Source: Tepidibacter aestuarii (GTDB lineage Bacteria > Bacillota > Clostridia > Peptostreptococcales > Peptostreptococcaceae). Taken from it: DNA of 64,000 bases. The stretch covers positions 2,108,001 to 2,172,000 of the forward strand of contig NZ_OW235315.1 of the NCBI RefSeq assembly GCF_934924865.1, written 5' to 3'. The notes below the pieces were generated by a model. It was not told the DNA's origin and did no database searches. It worked only from the letters and a program-made list of their open reading frames with translations. The translations under genes were made by a program, and so were the position numbers. Shown piece by piece: positions 37,542-46,734 of this stretch; position 1 is the first letter of the stretch; every line of letters starts with the position of its first letter.

Positions 37542-37830
37542 TATCCATTCTATCAAGCATAATATTATATCCATTTGCACCATAATTTAAACATCTACTA
37601 ACCCTGCTTATAGTCGCTGTGCTGGCTCCTGTATTTTCTTCTATTTCTGTATATGTTTTATTATTTCTTAACATTTTTGCCACTTGTAACCTTTGTGATA
37701 AAGATTTCAATTCTTTCACCGTACATATATCTTCAAAGAACATATAACATTCCTCTATAGTATTTATTTTTAGTATAACTTCAAACAGGTTATCTATGTG
37801 TTCATCTTTTAGTCTCGAATTATAATCCAT
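37534..37830 (-). CDS. yerC: YerC/TrpR-like DNA-binding protein
   Basis: 98 residues of the TrpR-related YerC/YecD family: LCTVKELKSL-type segment (CTVKELKSLSQRLQVAKML) and helix-turn-helix TYTEIEENTGASTATISRVSRCL. The fold binds DNA; the regulated genes are not known from sequence. Single gene with GGAGATGG upstream. It ends in a shared terminator with the MFS gene. Confidence 0.9.
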   Translation of the reverse strand: MDYNSRLKDEHIDNLFEVILKINTIEECYMFFEDICTVKELKSLSQRLQVAKMLRNNKTYTEIEENTGASTATISRVSRCLNYGANGYNIMLDRMDKK

Positions 37831-37999
37831 TTAAGTTCCCATCTCCTCATAAATAAGTTTACCATGTATATCATAAACTATATTAGTTAAAAATATATTT
37901 TTGTATATATATTATACTATCATTTTTATAAGGATATAACAATTTATAAATAATATCCAACCATTAAATAAGTAAAGTTCAAATAAAACTATAAAATAG

Positions 38000-38034
38000 A
38001 AAAGGAGTCTTTATAAAAAATAAAGGCTCCTTTT
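38000..38034 (-). terminator. Terminator after the NADH oxidase gene
   Basis: A 14-bp stem (AAAAGGAGTCTTTA with TAAAGGCTCCTTTT, one G-T pair) is five bases past the nox stop, with a T-rich run on the minus strand. Confidence 0.75.
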
Positions 38035-38038
38035 TACT

Positions 38039-39367
38039 TTATTTAGCTTTTAACCCAGCTGAATTTAGTATATTCCAAGGCTTATTAAAATGAGGTTGAA
38101 AGAAAAAATCTGTAAACGCTAATTCATCCATAGTCATTTTATTTTGTATGAATACAGACATAGTATTTATACTTTGAGTTAAATCTGCTTTAGAAATTAT
38201 CTGTGCACCTAATATTATTTGAGATTTTTTATCATAAACAACTTTCAGCTTCACCATTTCATATGTGGGCATAAACTCCGGTCGATAATTATCTTCAACT
38301 ACTACATAGTCAGCATCTATTCCTTTCTCTTTTGCATGATTGTATGTCAATCCTGTAGATGCAATGTTATAATCATATATTTTAATTCCGGATGTTCCTT
38401 GTGTCCCCATATATTTTGTAGTTAAATTCACTAAATTCCTAGCAACTAAAGTTCCCATCCTAACTGCATTTGTAGCTAATGGTATATACTCATGTGTATT
38501 AGTAGGATTATATATGACTGCACAACAATCTCCAGCAGCATAAATATCTTTCTCACTAGTTCTCATATATTCATCAACAATTATAGCACCGTTATCTAAC
38601 ATTTCAATTTGGTCTTTAAATAAATGTGTATTTGGTTTAAAACCCACACACATTATAACTAAATCAGCATCATATTCTCCTTTGTCGGTAACAACTTTCG
38701 AAACCTTGCCTTCTTTACCTTTAAAAGATTGTACCATTTGACCTAACTCTAAATTTACTGAATGTTTAACAAATTCTTCTTCTGCTTTACTAGTATATTC
38801 CTCGTCTAAATACTTGTTTAGTATTCTATTTTGAGCATCTATTAAAGTAACATTTTTTCCATTTTGTTGAAATGCTTCTACAAGTTCAACACCTATATAT
38901 CCAGCACCAACAACAACTACATTTTTAATATTTTTAGATTTTTCAATTATATCTTTTGAATGATAAAAATTTTTAGACAGTAGTATATTATCTAGTTTAA
39001 TTCCATCTATATTTGGTATTATAGGCCAAGATCCTGTAGTTATTATTAATTTATCAAAATCATCTTCAAACCTTTCATTTGTCTTTAAATTAATAATATT
39101 TATTTTCTTATTTTTTATATCAACATCCAAAACTTCATGAGACATTTTCGTAATGACCCCTAGCTTAGTTAATTCTTCTGGAGATGAATAAAATAACCCT
39201 TTAGGATCTTCTATTACCCCCCCTACATATAGTGCAATTCCACAAGACAAAAATGATATATTATCATTTTTTTCATATACAGTTATTTTTGCATCTGGAT
39301 ATAATTTAGAACAACTTAATATAGATGCAGTTCCAGCATGAGTACATCCTATAACCGCTATTTTCAT
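38039..39367 (-). CDS. nox: FAD-dependent NADH oxidase / CoA-disulfide reductase-family enzyme
   Basis: 442 residues. FAD Rossmann motif at the N-terminus (KIAVIGCTHAGTASI), redox-active Cys42 in ISFLSCGIALYVGG, NAD-binding VVVVGAGYIGVELVEAF (about 155-171), and FAD ribityl-binding IYAAGDCCAV. A single active Cys is typical of water-forming NADH oxidase (Nox-2) and of CoA-disulfide reductase. In an anaerobe the former would remove oxygen. Monocistronic, between yerC and a peptidase gene. Confidence 0.87.
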   Translation of the reverse strand: MKIAVIGCTHAGTASILSCSKLYPDAKITVYEKNDNISFLSCGIALYVGGVIEDPKGLFYSSPEELTKLGVITKMSHEVLDVDIKNKKINIINLKTNERFEDDFDKLIITTGSWPIIPNIDGIKLDNILLSKNFYHSKDIIEKSKNIKNVVVVGAGYIGVELVEAFQQNGKNVTLIDAQNRILNKYLDEEYTSKAEEEFVKHSVNLELGQMVQSFKGKEGKVSKVVTDKGEYDADLVIMCVGFKPNTHLFKDQIEMLDNGAIIVDEYMRTSEKDIYAAGDCCAVIYNPTNTHEYIPLATNAVRMGTLVARNLVNLTTKYMGTQGTSGIKIYDYNIASTGLTYNHAKEKGIDADYVVVEDNYRPEFMPTYEMVKLKVVYDKKSQIILGAQIISKADLTQSINTMSVFIQNKMTMDELAFTDFFFQPHFNKPWNILNSAGLKAK

Positions 39368-39453
39368 AATGAATTCCCCCTCTTTTATGTTATTTTTTTA
39401 ACTTTATATTTTTTATTTACCCTTATTCTTAATATCTAATCTAAATTTTAATA

Positions 39454-40383
39454 TTATTTTATTTTATTATTTATTAAATCTATATAAAGCTTTGTCCTTT
39501 CATCTTTTATATCAGCTCCTTTATACCACGGTTTAGAATAATCTAAATTATCATTAAAATGTTTTGCTTTATATATAAATTCTGGTCTATATTCAAAATG
39601 CAATATATCAAAATGCTCCCACTTGCCTCCCCATATAAACTTATTATTTTCAAATACTCTGACAAGGCTATCTGGATAAGATTTCAATCTATTTTGCCCC
39701 GCTTCTTTTGATGCCCATTTCCAATAATCACTCTTATCACTTGTTAAATCAATAGCTATACCAAATGAGTGAGGACTTAATCTACCAGTTCCAGATATAA
39801 CTCTATAATTAAAAGTTCCACTTATAGGATATACATATTTATATATTCGATTATCTTGCTTACAAATGTTCAAAGCTTCATTTATAGATTTGTTTAAATT
39901 ATCATAAGCATTGTTTTTATTATTAAATGCATAATATTTATTTCCAAATCTCAAATTTTTTAAGTTAACTTCGATTTCTTTTTTTGTGTTTCCATATACT
40001 TCTTTTAGTAATTGATAATGCCTTATCCTACCCGGATCATTAGTTGCTATATTATGTGTATTCTCTAAATTATATGATTCTTCCATCATATCTTGCAAAT
40101 CTGGATTATTTATTTTTTCTTGAGTAGTTTTATTTTTTTTATCATCATAAAGTATTTTATTCCCAGATTTCATTATTAAATACACATTGTCATCAGATGC
40201 ATCAATATCTACAATATAACCATCATATCCCATCATTAACGACAGTATATTCCTTTTCATATCTATAGTATATTTTTTATCATTTTCATTTTTAAAAACT
40301 TGATAATCTTTAGTTTTAGGACATATGAAAAATATACTTATAAGTAATATCCCTATAATAAAAAAAGTTAGCATTCTTTTCAT
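39454..40383 (-). CDS. Membrane-anchored M15-family peptidase (VanY/CwlK-like)
   Basis: 309 residues: an uncleaved signal/anchor (about 4-22), a linker domain, and a C-terminal zinc peptidase of the M15C type. Zinc ligands are visible in SPHSFGIAIDLT (His and Asp) and in WEHFDILHFEYRPE (His), the pattern of D-Ala-D-Ala or L-Ala-D-Glu peptidases. The likely substrate is wall peptide cross-links. No regulator adjoins it. Whether the specificity is D,D or L,D cannot be read from sequence. Confidence 0.82.
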   Translation of the reverse strand: MKRMLTFFIIGILLISIFFICPKTKDYQVFKNENDKKYTIDMKRNILSLMMGYDGYIVDIDASDDNVYLIMKSGNKILYDDKKNKTTQEKINNPDLQDMMEESYNLENTHNIATNDPGRIRHYQLLKEVYGNTKKEIEVNLKNLRFGNKYYAFNNKNNAYDNLNKSINEALNICKQDNRIYKYVYPISGTFNYRVISGTGRLSPHSFGIAIDLTSDKSDYWKWASKEAGQNRLKSYPDSLVRVFENNKFIWGGKWEHFDILHFEYRPEFIYKAKHFNDNLDYSKPWYKGADIKDERTKLYIDLINNKIK

Positions 40384-40549
40384 GTAAACCTACGCCTCCC
40401 ATATATTTTATTTTTAATATAAAATTTATATTATTATTATTATCTTTAATTGCTTGTATATTTAGACCAAATTTAACCTTTTTATTTTTTTGAATTTTTT
40501 TAATATTTTGATTGTTATTTTTTATACATAATATTAATATAATATGTAT

Positions 40550-40577
40550 AAATATCTTTTTTTACCAAAAGATATTT
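40550..40577 (+). other. Hairpin in the leader of the peptide transporter gene
   Basis: AAATATCTTTT (40550-40560) pairs with AAAAGATATTT (40567-40577) over a six-base loop and is followed by TTTAGTC, 28 bases before the start codon. It could be a weak leader terminator or an operator. The 220-base gap upstream is A/T-rich with several TATAAT-like sequences but no clear single promoter. Confidence 0.35.
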
Positions 40578-40605
40578 TTAGTCAAATAATTTAGGTGGGG
40601 GTAAT

Positions 40606-41997
40606 ATGTCAAATTCGTCTATATCAACAAACACTGAAACAAATCGTGATCAATCAAAGAAACATCCTGTAGGCCTTTATGTAATTTGTTTTACTGAAAT
40701 GTGGGAAAGATTTAGTTATTACGGCATGAGAGGCCTTTTAATGTTATTTTTAACAACACAGCTTGTAAAAGGCGGTCTTGGTTTGGATACCATGTCAGCT
40801 GGTATCATCTACGGTAATTTTACAGGTATGGTTTATCTAACTCCGCTTATAGGTGGATGGTTAGCAGACAAATATTTAGGTCATAGAAAAGCTATAATAC
40901 TCGGTGGATTTTTAATTATGTTTGGTCAGTTCGCTTTATTTGCAACCCAAACCAAAACAATGTTATATCTAGGACTTTTACTTTTAATATTAGGAAATGG
41001 TTTTTTCAAACCTAACATGTCTGCTATCGTAGGAAATTTATATGATAAAACTGATTCTAGAAAAGACGCAGCTTATACAATATTTTATATGGCTATAAAC
41101 ATAGGTGCTTTTTTCGCTCCATTAGTTTGTGGTGCAATAGCCGAACAATTATTTGCACAAAAGTCAGGTGGGGAAATTATATCTTATGCATATAGATACG
41201 GTTTCTTAGTAGCAGGTATTGATATGGTTTTAGGTCAAATAGGATTTATGGGTCTTGCTAATAAATATTTAGGTGATATAGGAAAATACCCTGTTACTAA
41301 ATCTTCAGCTACAAAAGAATCTAGTGATAATCATCCATTAACTCAACAAGAAAAGAAAAGAGTTGCTTCAATATTTATACTATCATTCTTTGTCATATTT
41401 TTCTGGGCTGGCTTTGAACAAGCAGGAGCTTCATTAACTATATATACAAGAGATTTTATAAATAGAGATGTCGGAGGATTCTTAGTTCCAGTTACATGGT
41501 TCCAATCATTAAACCCTGTATTTTGTGTAACTTTAGGGCCTATAATGGGAGCTTTATGGATTAAATTGTCGAAAAGAAAGCAAGGAGATTTAAGTACTCC
41601 TAAAAAGATGTCACTTGGTCTTATATTACTTGGTGTAGGTTTCTTATTAGTGGTAGGAGCTGTTTTACAAAGAGGATCTGCTTGAAATGATGTTGCTGTA
41701 AAAGCTAATATGTTATGGCTTGTAGGTGCATATTTCTTACACACAGTAGGAGAACTTTGTTTATCTCCAGTTGGACTTTCAATGGTTAGTAAATTATCAC
41801 CTCCAAAACTTGCTTCTTTCTTAATGGGAGTTTGGCTACTTAGTAGTGCTGTTGCAAATAAAGTTGCAGGAATGGTAGCTTCTGTAATGGATACATTTAC
41901 TCATATGCAGATTTTCGGAACTATAGCAGCAGTATCTATATTATTAGGATTTGTATTATTGTTATTAAATAAAAAACTTGTATCAATGATGGAATAA
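40606..41997 (+). pseudogene. dtpT: POT/PTR-family di-/tripeptide transporter interrupted by one in-frame TGA (nonsense mutation or recoded codon)
   Basis: Proton-coupled peptide importer. The first part (359 codons) has the PTR signatures ERFSYYGMRGLLMLFL and the FYMAINIGAFFAPL block. TGA at 41683-41685 then stops translation. The same frame continues intact for 104 codons to 41997 with YFLHTVGELCLSPVGLSM, the family's C-terminal motif. A full product would be about 463 residues. The second part has no ribosome site, and no other defect exists. GGTGGGGG precedes the first ATG. A stem-loop just after the TGA could be a bacterial SECIS, but simple inactivation or a sequencing error is at least as likely. 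Confidence 0.75.
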
Positions 41998-42000
41998 TAA

Positions 42001-42028
42001 AAAAGCGTGAGATTAATCTCACGCTTTT
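42001..42028. terminator. Bidirectional terminator between the peptide transporter and MATE genes
   Basis: AAAAGCGTGAGA and TCTCACGCTTTT form a perfect 12-bp stem around TTAA, with A- and T-runs at both ends. It follows the dtpT stop by four bases and touches the MATE stop codon at 42028. Confidence 0.9.
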
Positions 42029-43410
42029 TATACATGTTTAACAATGTTTTTTATCCATCTATCAGATTTTAACCTCATGTAACCTATTATAAACTTAACT
42101 ATTTCTTCAATAGTAACCAGTGCATAAACATAATGTACAGGTAATTTAAACACAAAAGCTCCTAAAAACGCAATTGGAACTCCTATTATCCACATAGTAA
42201 AAGCTTCTATACATAATGAATATTTAGAATCTCCTCCACCTCTTAGAATACCTACAACTAGTAATATATTGAATACTCTTATCACTAAAATTGCACAAAT
42301 TGTGTATATCATCATTAAACAATAATAAGTTACAGTGTCTGAAACATTGAAGAATGATAATATATAAGAAGACATATTATATAATAATATAGAAATTAAA
42401 AATCCTACCAAACAACCTACTATTAAAAGCTTTTTAGCATATATCTTGGCCTCTTCCTCTTCACCTGCACCTATTTTATTTCCTATCATTACAACAGAAG
42501 AACTTGCCATTGAAAAAATAATTACCATAAATAAGTTATGTATCGTATTACATATTTGGACAGCAGCCATAGCTTGCGTTCCTATTCTTCCATAAACAAT
42601 AGAATATACAACAAACCCTGCTCCCCAACATCCTTCATTCAACACAACAGGTACAACTGTTTTGTATACCGTTTTAATAAATATCTTATTAAAATCAAAC
42701 ATTTTCTTGAATGTAGCAGACAATATTCCTCTTTTATAATATATAAGTCCTATTAGTAAAATCATCTCTATTATCCTAGATATTAAAGTCGCAATTGCAG
42801 CTCCCTTAACTCCCATAGAAGGCATTCCAAAGTTCCCAAATATAAAAATATAATTTAGAAACGTATTACTTAATAAAGCTATACTACTTACGATCATAGG
42901 GAGTAGCACTTTTTCTATAGACCTAGATGCAAAACTATAATTAAATGTAATAGCTGTGAATATGTAACTCATAGATACTATTCTTAAATATTCAACACCC
43001 TGTTCTATAACTATTAAGTCTTTATTAAATAAACTTATAATTTTATTTGGTATTGCTAAAGCTACAATCGTAAATATTATAGATATAATACATCCCGATA
43101 ATAGACCTAGACCTAATACTCGTCTTATATTATCACAATCTTTTTTGCCCCAAAATTGAGAAATAAAAATGCTACATCCACTAAACATTCCTATTATAAT
43201 CAGATTAAAGAAGAAAAAATATTGATTCGCTATACCAACTGCAGCTATTTGTGTTTCACCTATCTTACCTATCATCATAGTATCTACCATATTCAATGAT
43301 GATGCTATAAAATTTTGTATCATTATAGGAAGTGCTATTTTTAATAGATTCTTATAAAATTTAGAATCATCAAATAATACAGCTATTAATTTGTTATATA
43401 GCAAATTCAC
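42028..43410 (-). CDS. MATE-family multidrug/cation exporter
   Basis: 460 residues, about 12 helices in two related halves. N-half motif ALPIMIQNFIASSLNMVDTMMIGKIGETQIAAVGIANQ and C-half ILLVVGILRGGGDSKYSL fit the MATE family (DinF/NorM type). Start is GTG 43410 behind GGAGTG. A near-consensus promoter and an inverted repeat in the leader point to a dedicated repressor. The substrate is unknown. Confidence 0.9.
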   Translation of the reverse strand: MNLLYNKLIAVLFDDSKFYKNLLKIALPIMIQNFIASSLNMVDTMMIGKIGETQIAAVGIANQYFFFFNLIIIGMFSGCSIFISQFWGKKDCDNIRRVLGLGLLSGCIISIIFTIVALAIPNKIISLFNKDLIVIEQGVEYLRIVSMSYIFTAITFNYSFASRSIEKVLLPMIVSSIALLSNTFLNYIFIFGNFGMPSMGVKGAAIATLISRIIEMILLIGLIYYKRGILSATFKKMFDFNKIFIKTVYKTVVPVVLNEGCWGAGFVVYSIVYGRIGTQAMAAVQICNTIHNLFMVIIFSMASSSVVMIGNKIGAGEEEEAKIYAKKLLIVGCLVGFLISILLYNMSSYILSFFNVSDTVTYYCLMMIYTICAILVIRVFNILLVVGILRGGGDSKYSLCIEAFTMWIIGVPIAFLGAFVFKLPVHYVYALVTIEEIVKFIIGYMRLKSDRWIKNIVKHV

Positions 43411-43455
43411 GCAATCACTCCTTTTCCAAAAAAATAAGACTACCCATACTTTTAT

Positions 43456-43474
43456 AACTGTTTATATAACAGTT
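43456..43474. promoter_or_regulatory. Inverted repeat in the MATE leader (operator candidate)
   Basis: AACTGTT and AACAGTT are exact complements separated by TATAT. The site lies about 30-48 bases downstream of the predicted transcription start, a position where a bound repressor would block elongation. No adjacent regulator gene is seen. Confidence 0.45.
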
Positions 43475-43510
43475 CTTCGCAGTAGCTAATATGTATAAAT
43501 TTAGCAATTA

Positions 43511-43539
43511 ATTATATTCTATATGATTTTAATTGTCAA
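43511..43539 (-). promoter_or_regulatory. Consensus sigma-A promoter of the MATE gene
   Basis: TTGACA (43534-43539, minus strand) and TATAAT (43511-43516) with exactly 17 bases between. This is the strongest promoter match in the window. Confidence 0.85.
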
Positions 43540-43582
43540 TTTAAGTTTTACTTTATAAAACAGAAATAAGTTTTGTTTAAAT

Positions 43583-43614
43583 AAATAAGAAGATGCATAA
43601 GCATCTTCTTATTT
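43583..43614 (-). terminator. Terminator overlapping the end of the ABC-F gene
   Basis: A 14-bp stem, AAATAAGAAGATGC with GCATCTTCTTATTT, around ATAA; it includes the stop codon of the ABC-F gene. The minus strand continues with an A/T-rich run. Confidence 0.7.
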
Positions 43615-45225
43615 GTACATTTCTTTTAATTTAGATTGTATATCCTTATTTTCTAAATACTCATCAAACTGCATTTTTCTATCCATTAGTCCACTTGGAG
43701 TTATCTCTATTATTCTATTGGCTATAGTTTCTATAAACTGATGATCGTGAGATGTAAATAGTATGCTTCCAGTAAAACTAATTAACCCTTTGTTTACAGA
43801 TGTTATAGATTCAAGATCAAGGTGATTTGTAGGTTCATCTAAAACTAATACGTTTGCATTAGATAACATAAGTTTAGATAACATACATCTAACTTTTTCT
43901 CCTCCAGATAATACATTTGCATTTTTAAGTGCTTCTTCTCCAGAGAAAAGCATTCTTCCTAAAAATCCTCTTATAAAACTTTCAGATTTTTCTTCTGAAT
44001 ATTGTCTTAACCAATCAACTAATGACATTTCAATGCCATCAAAGTAATCATTATGGTTTTTAGGTAAATAATCTTGAGATGTTGTAACTCCCCATTTGAA
44101 ACTTCCTTCATCAGGTTCTGTAACTCCCATTAATATATCAAACAGTGTTGTCTTAGCAATTTCATCACCTAAGAATATAACTTTATCATCCTTTTCTAGT
44201 CTAAAGCTTACATTATCTAGAACCTTAACACCGTCTACAGTCTTAGATATTCCTTCTACTGTCAATAATTCATTTCCAACTTCTCTTTCAGGGCTAAATC
44301 CAACAAAAGGATATCTTCTTCTAGATGGTTGAATATCTTCTATTGTAAGTTTGTCTAATTGTTTTTTTCTAGACGTAGCTTGTTTTGCCTTAGATGCATT
44401 TGAGCTAAATCTCGCAATAAATTCTTTCAATTGTTTAACCTTTTCTTCAGTCTTTTTATTTTGATCTTTAGCCATCTGTAATGCTAATTGACTAGATTCA
44501 TACCAAAAATCATAATTTCCAACATACATTTGTATTTTTCCAAAGTCAACATCTGCCATATGAGTACATACCTTATTCAGGAAATGTCTATCATGTGATA
44601 CTACTATTACAGCAGTGTCTTCTAAATCCATAATAAAGTTTTCTAACCAGTTGATTGATTTAAAATCTAAGTGGTTAGTAGGCTCATCCATAAGAAGTAT
44701 ATCAGGCTTTCCAAATAAAGCTTGAGCTAGTAACACTTTAACTTTTTCAGCACCTGATAATTCCTTCATTTGCTTATAATGTAAATCTTTAGGCAAGCCA
44801 AGCCCCATTAAAATCATCTCAGCTTCTGTTTCTGCTTCCCATCCATTTAATTCAGCAAATTCTCCTTCAAGTTCAGCTGCTTTTATTCCATCTTCATCTG
44901 TAAAATCAGTTTTTGCATATAATTCTTCTTTTTCCTTAATTATTTGATGTAATCTCTTATGACCCATTATAACTGTATTTATTACAACTTCTTCATCATA
45001 TTGGAAGTGATCTTGTTTTAATACAGATAATCTTTCTCCAGTAGTTATAGATACATCTCCTTCATTCGCTTGTACTTCTCCAGATAATACCTTTAAAAAT
45101 GTAGATTTTCCTGCTCCATTAGCACCGATTACTCCGTAGCAGTTTCCTTTATTAAATTTTATGTTAACATCTTTAAATAATTGTTTATCTCCATATCTTA
45201 ATCCAATTCCAGTAGCCTGTAACAT
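43609..45225 (-). CDS. ABC-F family ATP-binding protein (YkpA/YbiT type)
   Basis: Soluble twin-ATPase of the ABC-F class, whose members act on ribosomes. 538 residues. The first domain has Walker A GVIGANGAGKSTFLK, signature LSGAEKVKV and Walker B LLMDEPTNHLD. The linker has a basic P-site-type segment with ARFSSNASKAKQATSRKK. The second domain has signature LSGGEKVRC and LVLDEPTNHLD, but its P-loop reads FLGDEIAKTTLFDI, lacking the usual second Gly. No membrane domain. ATG at 45225 has GGAGG six bases upstream. Confidence 0.9.
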   Translation of the reverse strand: MLQATGIGLRYGDKQLFKDVNIKFNKGNCYGVIGANGAGKSTFLKVLSGEVQANEGDVSITTGERLSVLKQDHFQYDEEVVINTVIMGHKRLHQIIKEKEELYAKTDFTDEDGIKAAELEGEFAELNGWEAETEAEMILMGLGLPKDLHYKQMKELSGAEKVKVLLAQALFGKPDILLMDEPTNHLDFKSINWLENFIMDLEDTAVIVVSHDRHFLNKVCTHMADVDFGKIQMYVGNYDFWYESSQLALQMAKDQNKKTEEKVKQLKEFIARFSSNASKAKQATSRKKQLDKLTIEDIQPSRRRYPFVGFSPEREVGNELLTVEGISKTVDGVKVLDNVSFRLEKDDKVIFLGDEIAKTTLFDILMGVTEPDEGSFKWGVTTSQDYLPKNHNDYFDGIEMSLVDWLRQYSEEKSESFIRGFLGRMLFSGEEALKNANVLSGGEKVRCMLSKLMLSNANVLVLDEPTNHLDLESITSVNKGLISFTGSILFTSHDHQFIETIANRIIEITPSGLMDRKMQFDEYLENKDIQSKLKEMYK

Positions 45226-45340
45226 CATTTTCCTCCATTTCATATTTCATCGTCTTTTTGAATGTACGTTATACATTCTACATTTTTAGCAGTGTATTTT
45301 CAATAGTTTTTGAGTATTTATTTGTATAAAATCGAAATTT

Positions 45341-45829
45341 TTATACATTAATTTTAGATATTACCTCTTCAACCCACTTTTCAGCTATATTTTTGTTAAT
45401 TTCTACATTTTTAGATACATTTACAAAGTCTTTAGTATCAACTATATTATTCATATCCAATTCCGATTTCATATTTTCTAAAGTTTTACCTGGACCCCCG
45501 TTATGTGTACAAAATAAGAATATCTTCTTGTTTTTGATATTATATTTGTCAAAAAATGTTCTTAAGGCAGGCGTAAAGGTTCCAGCCCATACCGGAGTTC
45601 CTATAATTAGCAGATCGTATTCATCTATGTTTATTTCAATACGTTCAAGTTCCGGCTTTTCTTTCATAAAAACACTTTTTCCACACCATAAATATTTCAT
45701 AAACCCTTTTCTTTTAACTTCATATTTAGGTTTAATTTCTAAAATATCTGCATCTAAGTTTTGAGCTATTGTTTGAGATAAAAGTTTTGTATTTCCTTCA
45801 AGCGAATAATAAATTACTAGTTTCCTCAT
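45341..45829 (-). CDS. Flavodoxin-family protein
   Basis: 162 residues of the flavodoxin fold: N-terminal FMN phosphate loop YYSLEGNTKLLS, then LLIIGTPVWAGTFTPALRTFF and FLFCTHNGGPGKTLENM for the isoalloxazine. It lacks the acidic character of electron-carrier flavodoxins and looks like a flavodoxin-like reductase of the FldA/IssA-type group. Redox partner unknown. GGAGGTG precedes the ATG. Single gene. Confidence 0.85.
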   Translation of the reverse strand: MRKLVIYYSLEGNTKLLSQTIAQNLDADILEIKPKYEVKRKGFMKYLWCGKSVFMKEKPELERIEINIDEYDLLIIGTPVWAGTFTPALRTFFDKYNIKNKKIFLFCTHNGGPGKTLENMKSELDMNNIVDTKDFVNVSKNVEINKNIAEKWVEEVISKINV

Positions 45830-45925
45830 AATCTACACCTCCAAATTATAATTCAGTCTAAATCATGCTGTATCATATACTATATGAAGATAAGTCCTAA
45901 CGAGCTGTATTACTTTAAAATATGT

Positions 45926-45965
45926 AAAAAGGTATAACTTTCCGATTCGAAAATTATACCTTTTT
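45926..45965 (-). terminator. Terminator after deoC
   Basis: AAAAAGGTATAA (45926-45937) pairs with TTATACCTTTTT (45954-45965) around a 16-base loop that can form a short inner stem. It ends with a T-run on the minus strand, eight bases beyond the deoC stop. Confidence 0.75.
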
Positions 45966-45973
45966 ATTATATA

Positions 45974-46642
45974 TTAATATCCGCTATTTGAGTCTTTATT
46001 TCCTGTAACTATACTTATAGATGCACTAGCTCCAATTCTTGACGCTCCAGCATCTATTACAGCTTTTGCATCTTCTGTGCTTCTTACTCCACCAGAAGCC
46101 TTAACACCTATATTCTCTCCAACAGTTTCTCTCATAAGTTTTATGTCTTGTGGTGTTGATCCACCTGTTCCAAATCCAGTAGAAGTTTTAACATAATCAG
46201 TTCCTGCTTTTTTTGCAAGTTCACAAGCTATTTTCTTTTCTTCATCAGTTAAATAGCAAGTCTCTATTATAACTTTTACTAAAGCTTTTCCATCAGCTGC
46301 ATCTACAACTGCTTTTATATCATTTTGAACATAATCATATTTTTTATCTTTAAGTGCTCCTATGTTTATAACCATATCTACTTCATCAGCACCTTTTTTG
46401 ATTGCATCTATAGTTTCGAACGCCTTAACTTCTGAAGTATTTGATCCTAAAGGAAACCCTATAACTGTACAAACTTTAACATCAGATTCTTTTAATTGCT
46501 CTTTTGCAAACTCTATATATGATGGATTTATGCATACTGAGAAAAATCCATATTCTTTTGCTTCTTCACAAACTTTTTTTACGTCACCCTCTGTTGTTTG
46601 TGCTTTTAAGACAGTATGGTCTATGTATTTTGCTAATTCCAT
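45974..46642 (-). CDS. deoC: Deoxyribose-phosphate aldolase
   Basis: Cleaves 2-deoxyribose 5-phosphate to acetaldehyde and glyceraldehyde 3-phosphate in nucleoside salvage. 222 residues: [12 protein letters not shown] start, the Schiff-base Lys in [12 protein letters not shown], the second Lys in [10 protein letters not shown], and [15 protein letters not shown]. Stands alone here rather than with other deo genes; the LacI-family gene upstream on the same strand might control it. AAGGAGAGG precedes the ATG. Confidence 0.95.
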   Translation of the reverse strand: MELAKYIDHTVLKAQTTEGDVKKVCEEAKEYGFFSVCINPSYIEFAKEQLKESDVKVCTVIGFPLGSNTSEVKAFETIDAIKKGADEVDMVINIGALKDKKYDYVQNDIKAVVDAADGKALVKVIIETCYLTDEEKKIACELAKKAGTDYVKTSTGFGTGGSTPQDIKLMRETVGENIGVKASGGVRSTEDAKAVIDAGASRIGASASISIVTGNKDSNSGY

Positions 46643-46734
46643 TTTAACCTCTCCTTTTTGATTTATATTTCAACCTATCAAAATGTAATATTTTTATAGA
46701 TTATATTTATTAAGTTTATATTCAATTTAATTTA

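Noticed and set aside
41710..41997. Separate plus-strand gene of 95 codons after the TGA in the peptide transporter
   Set aside because: No ribosome site precedes its ATG and it is the exact in-frame continuation of the POT family; treated as the 3' part of one interrupted gene.
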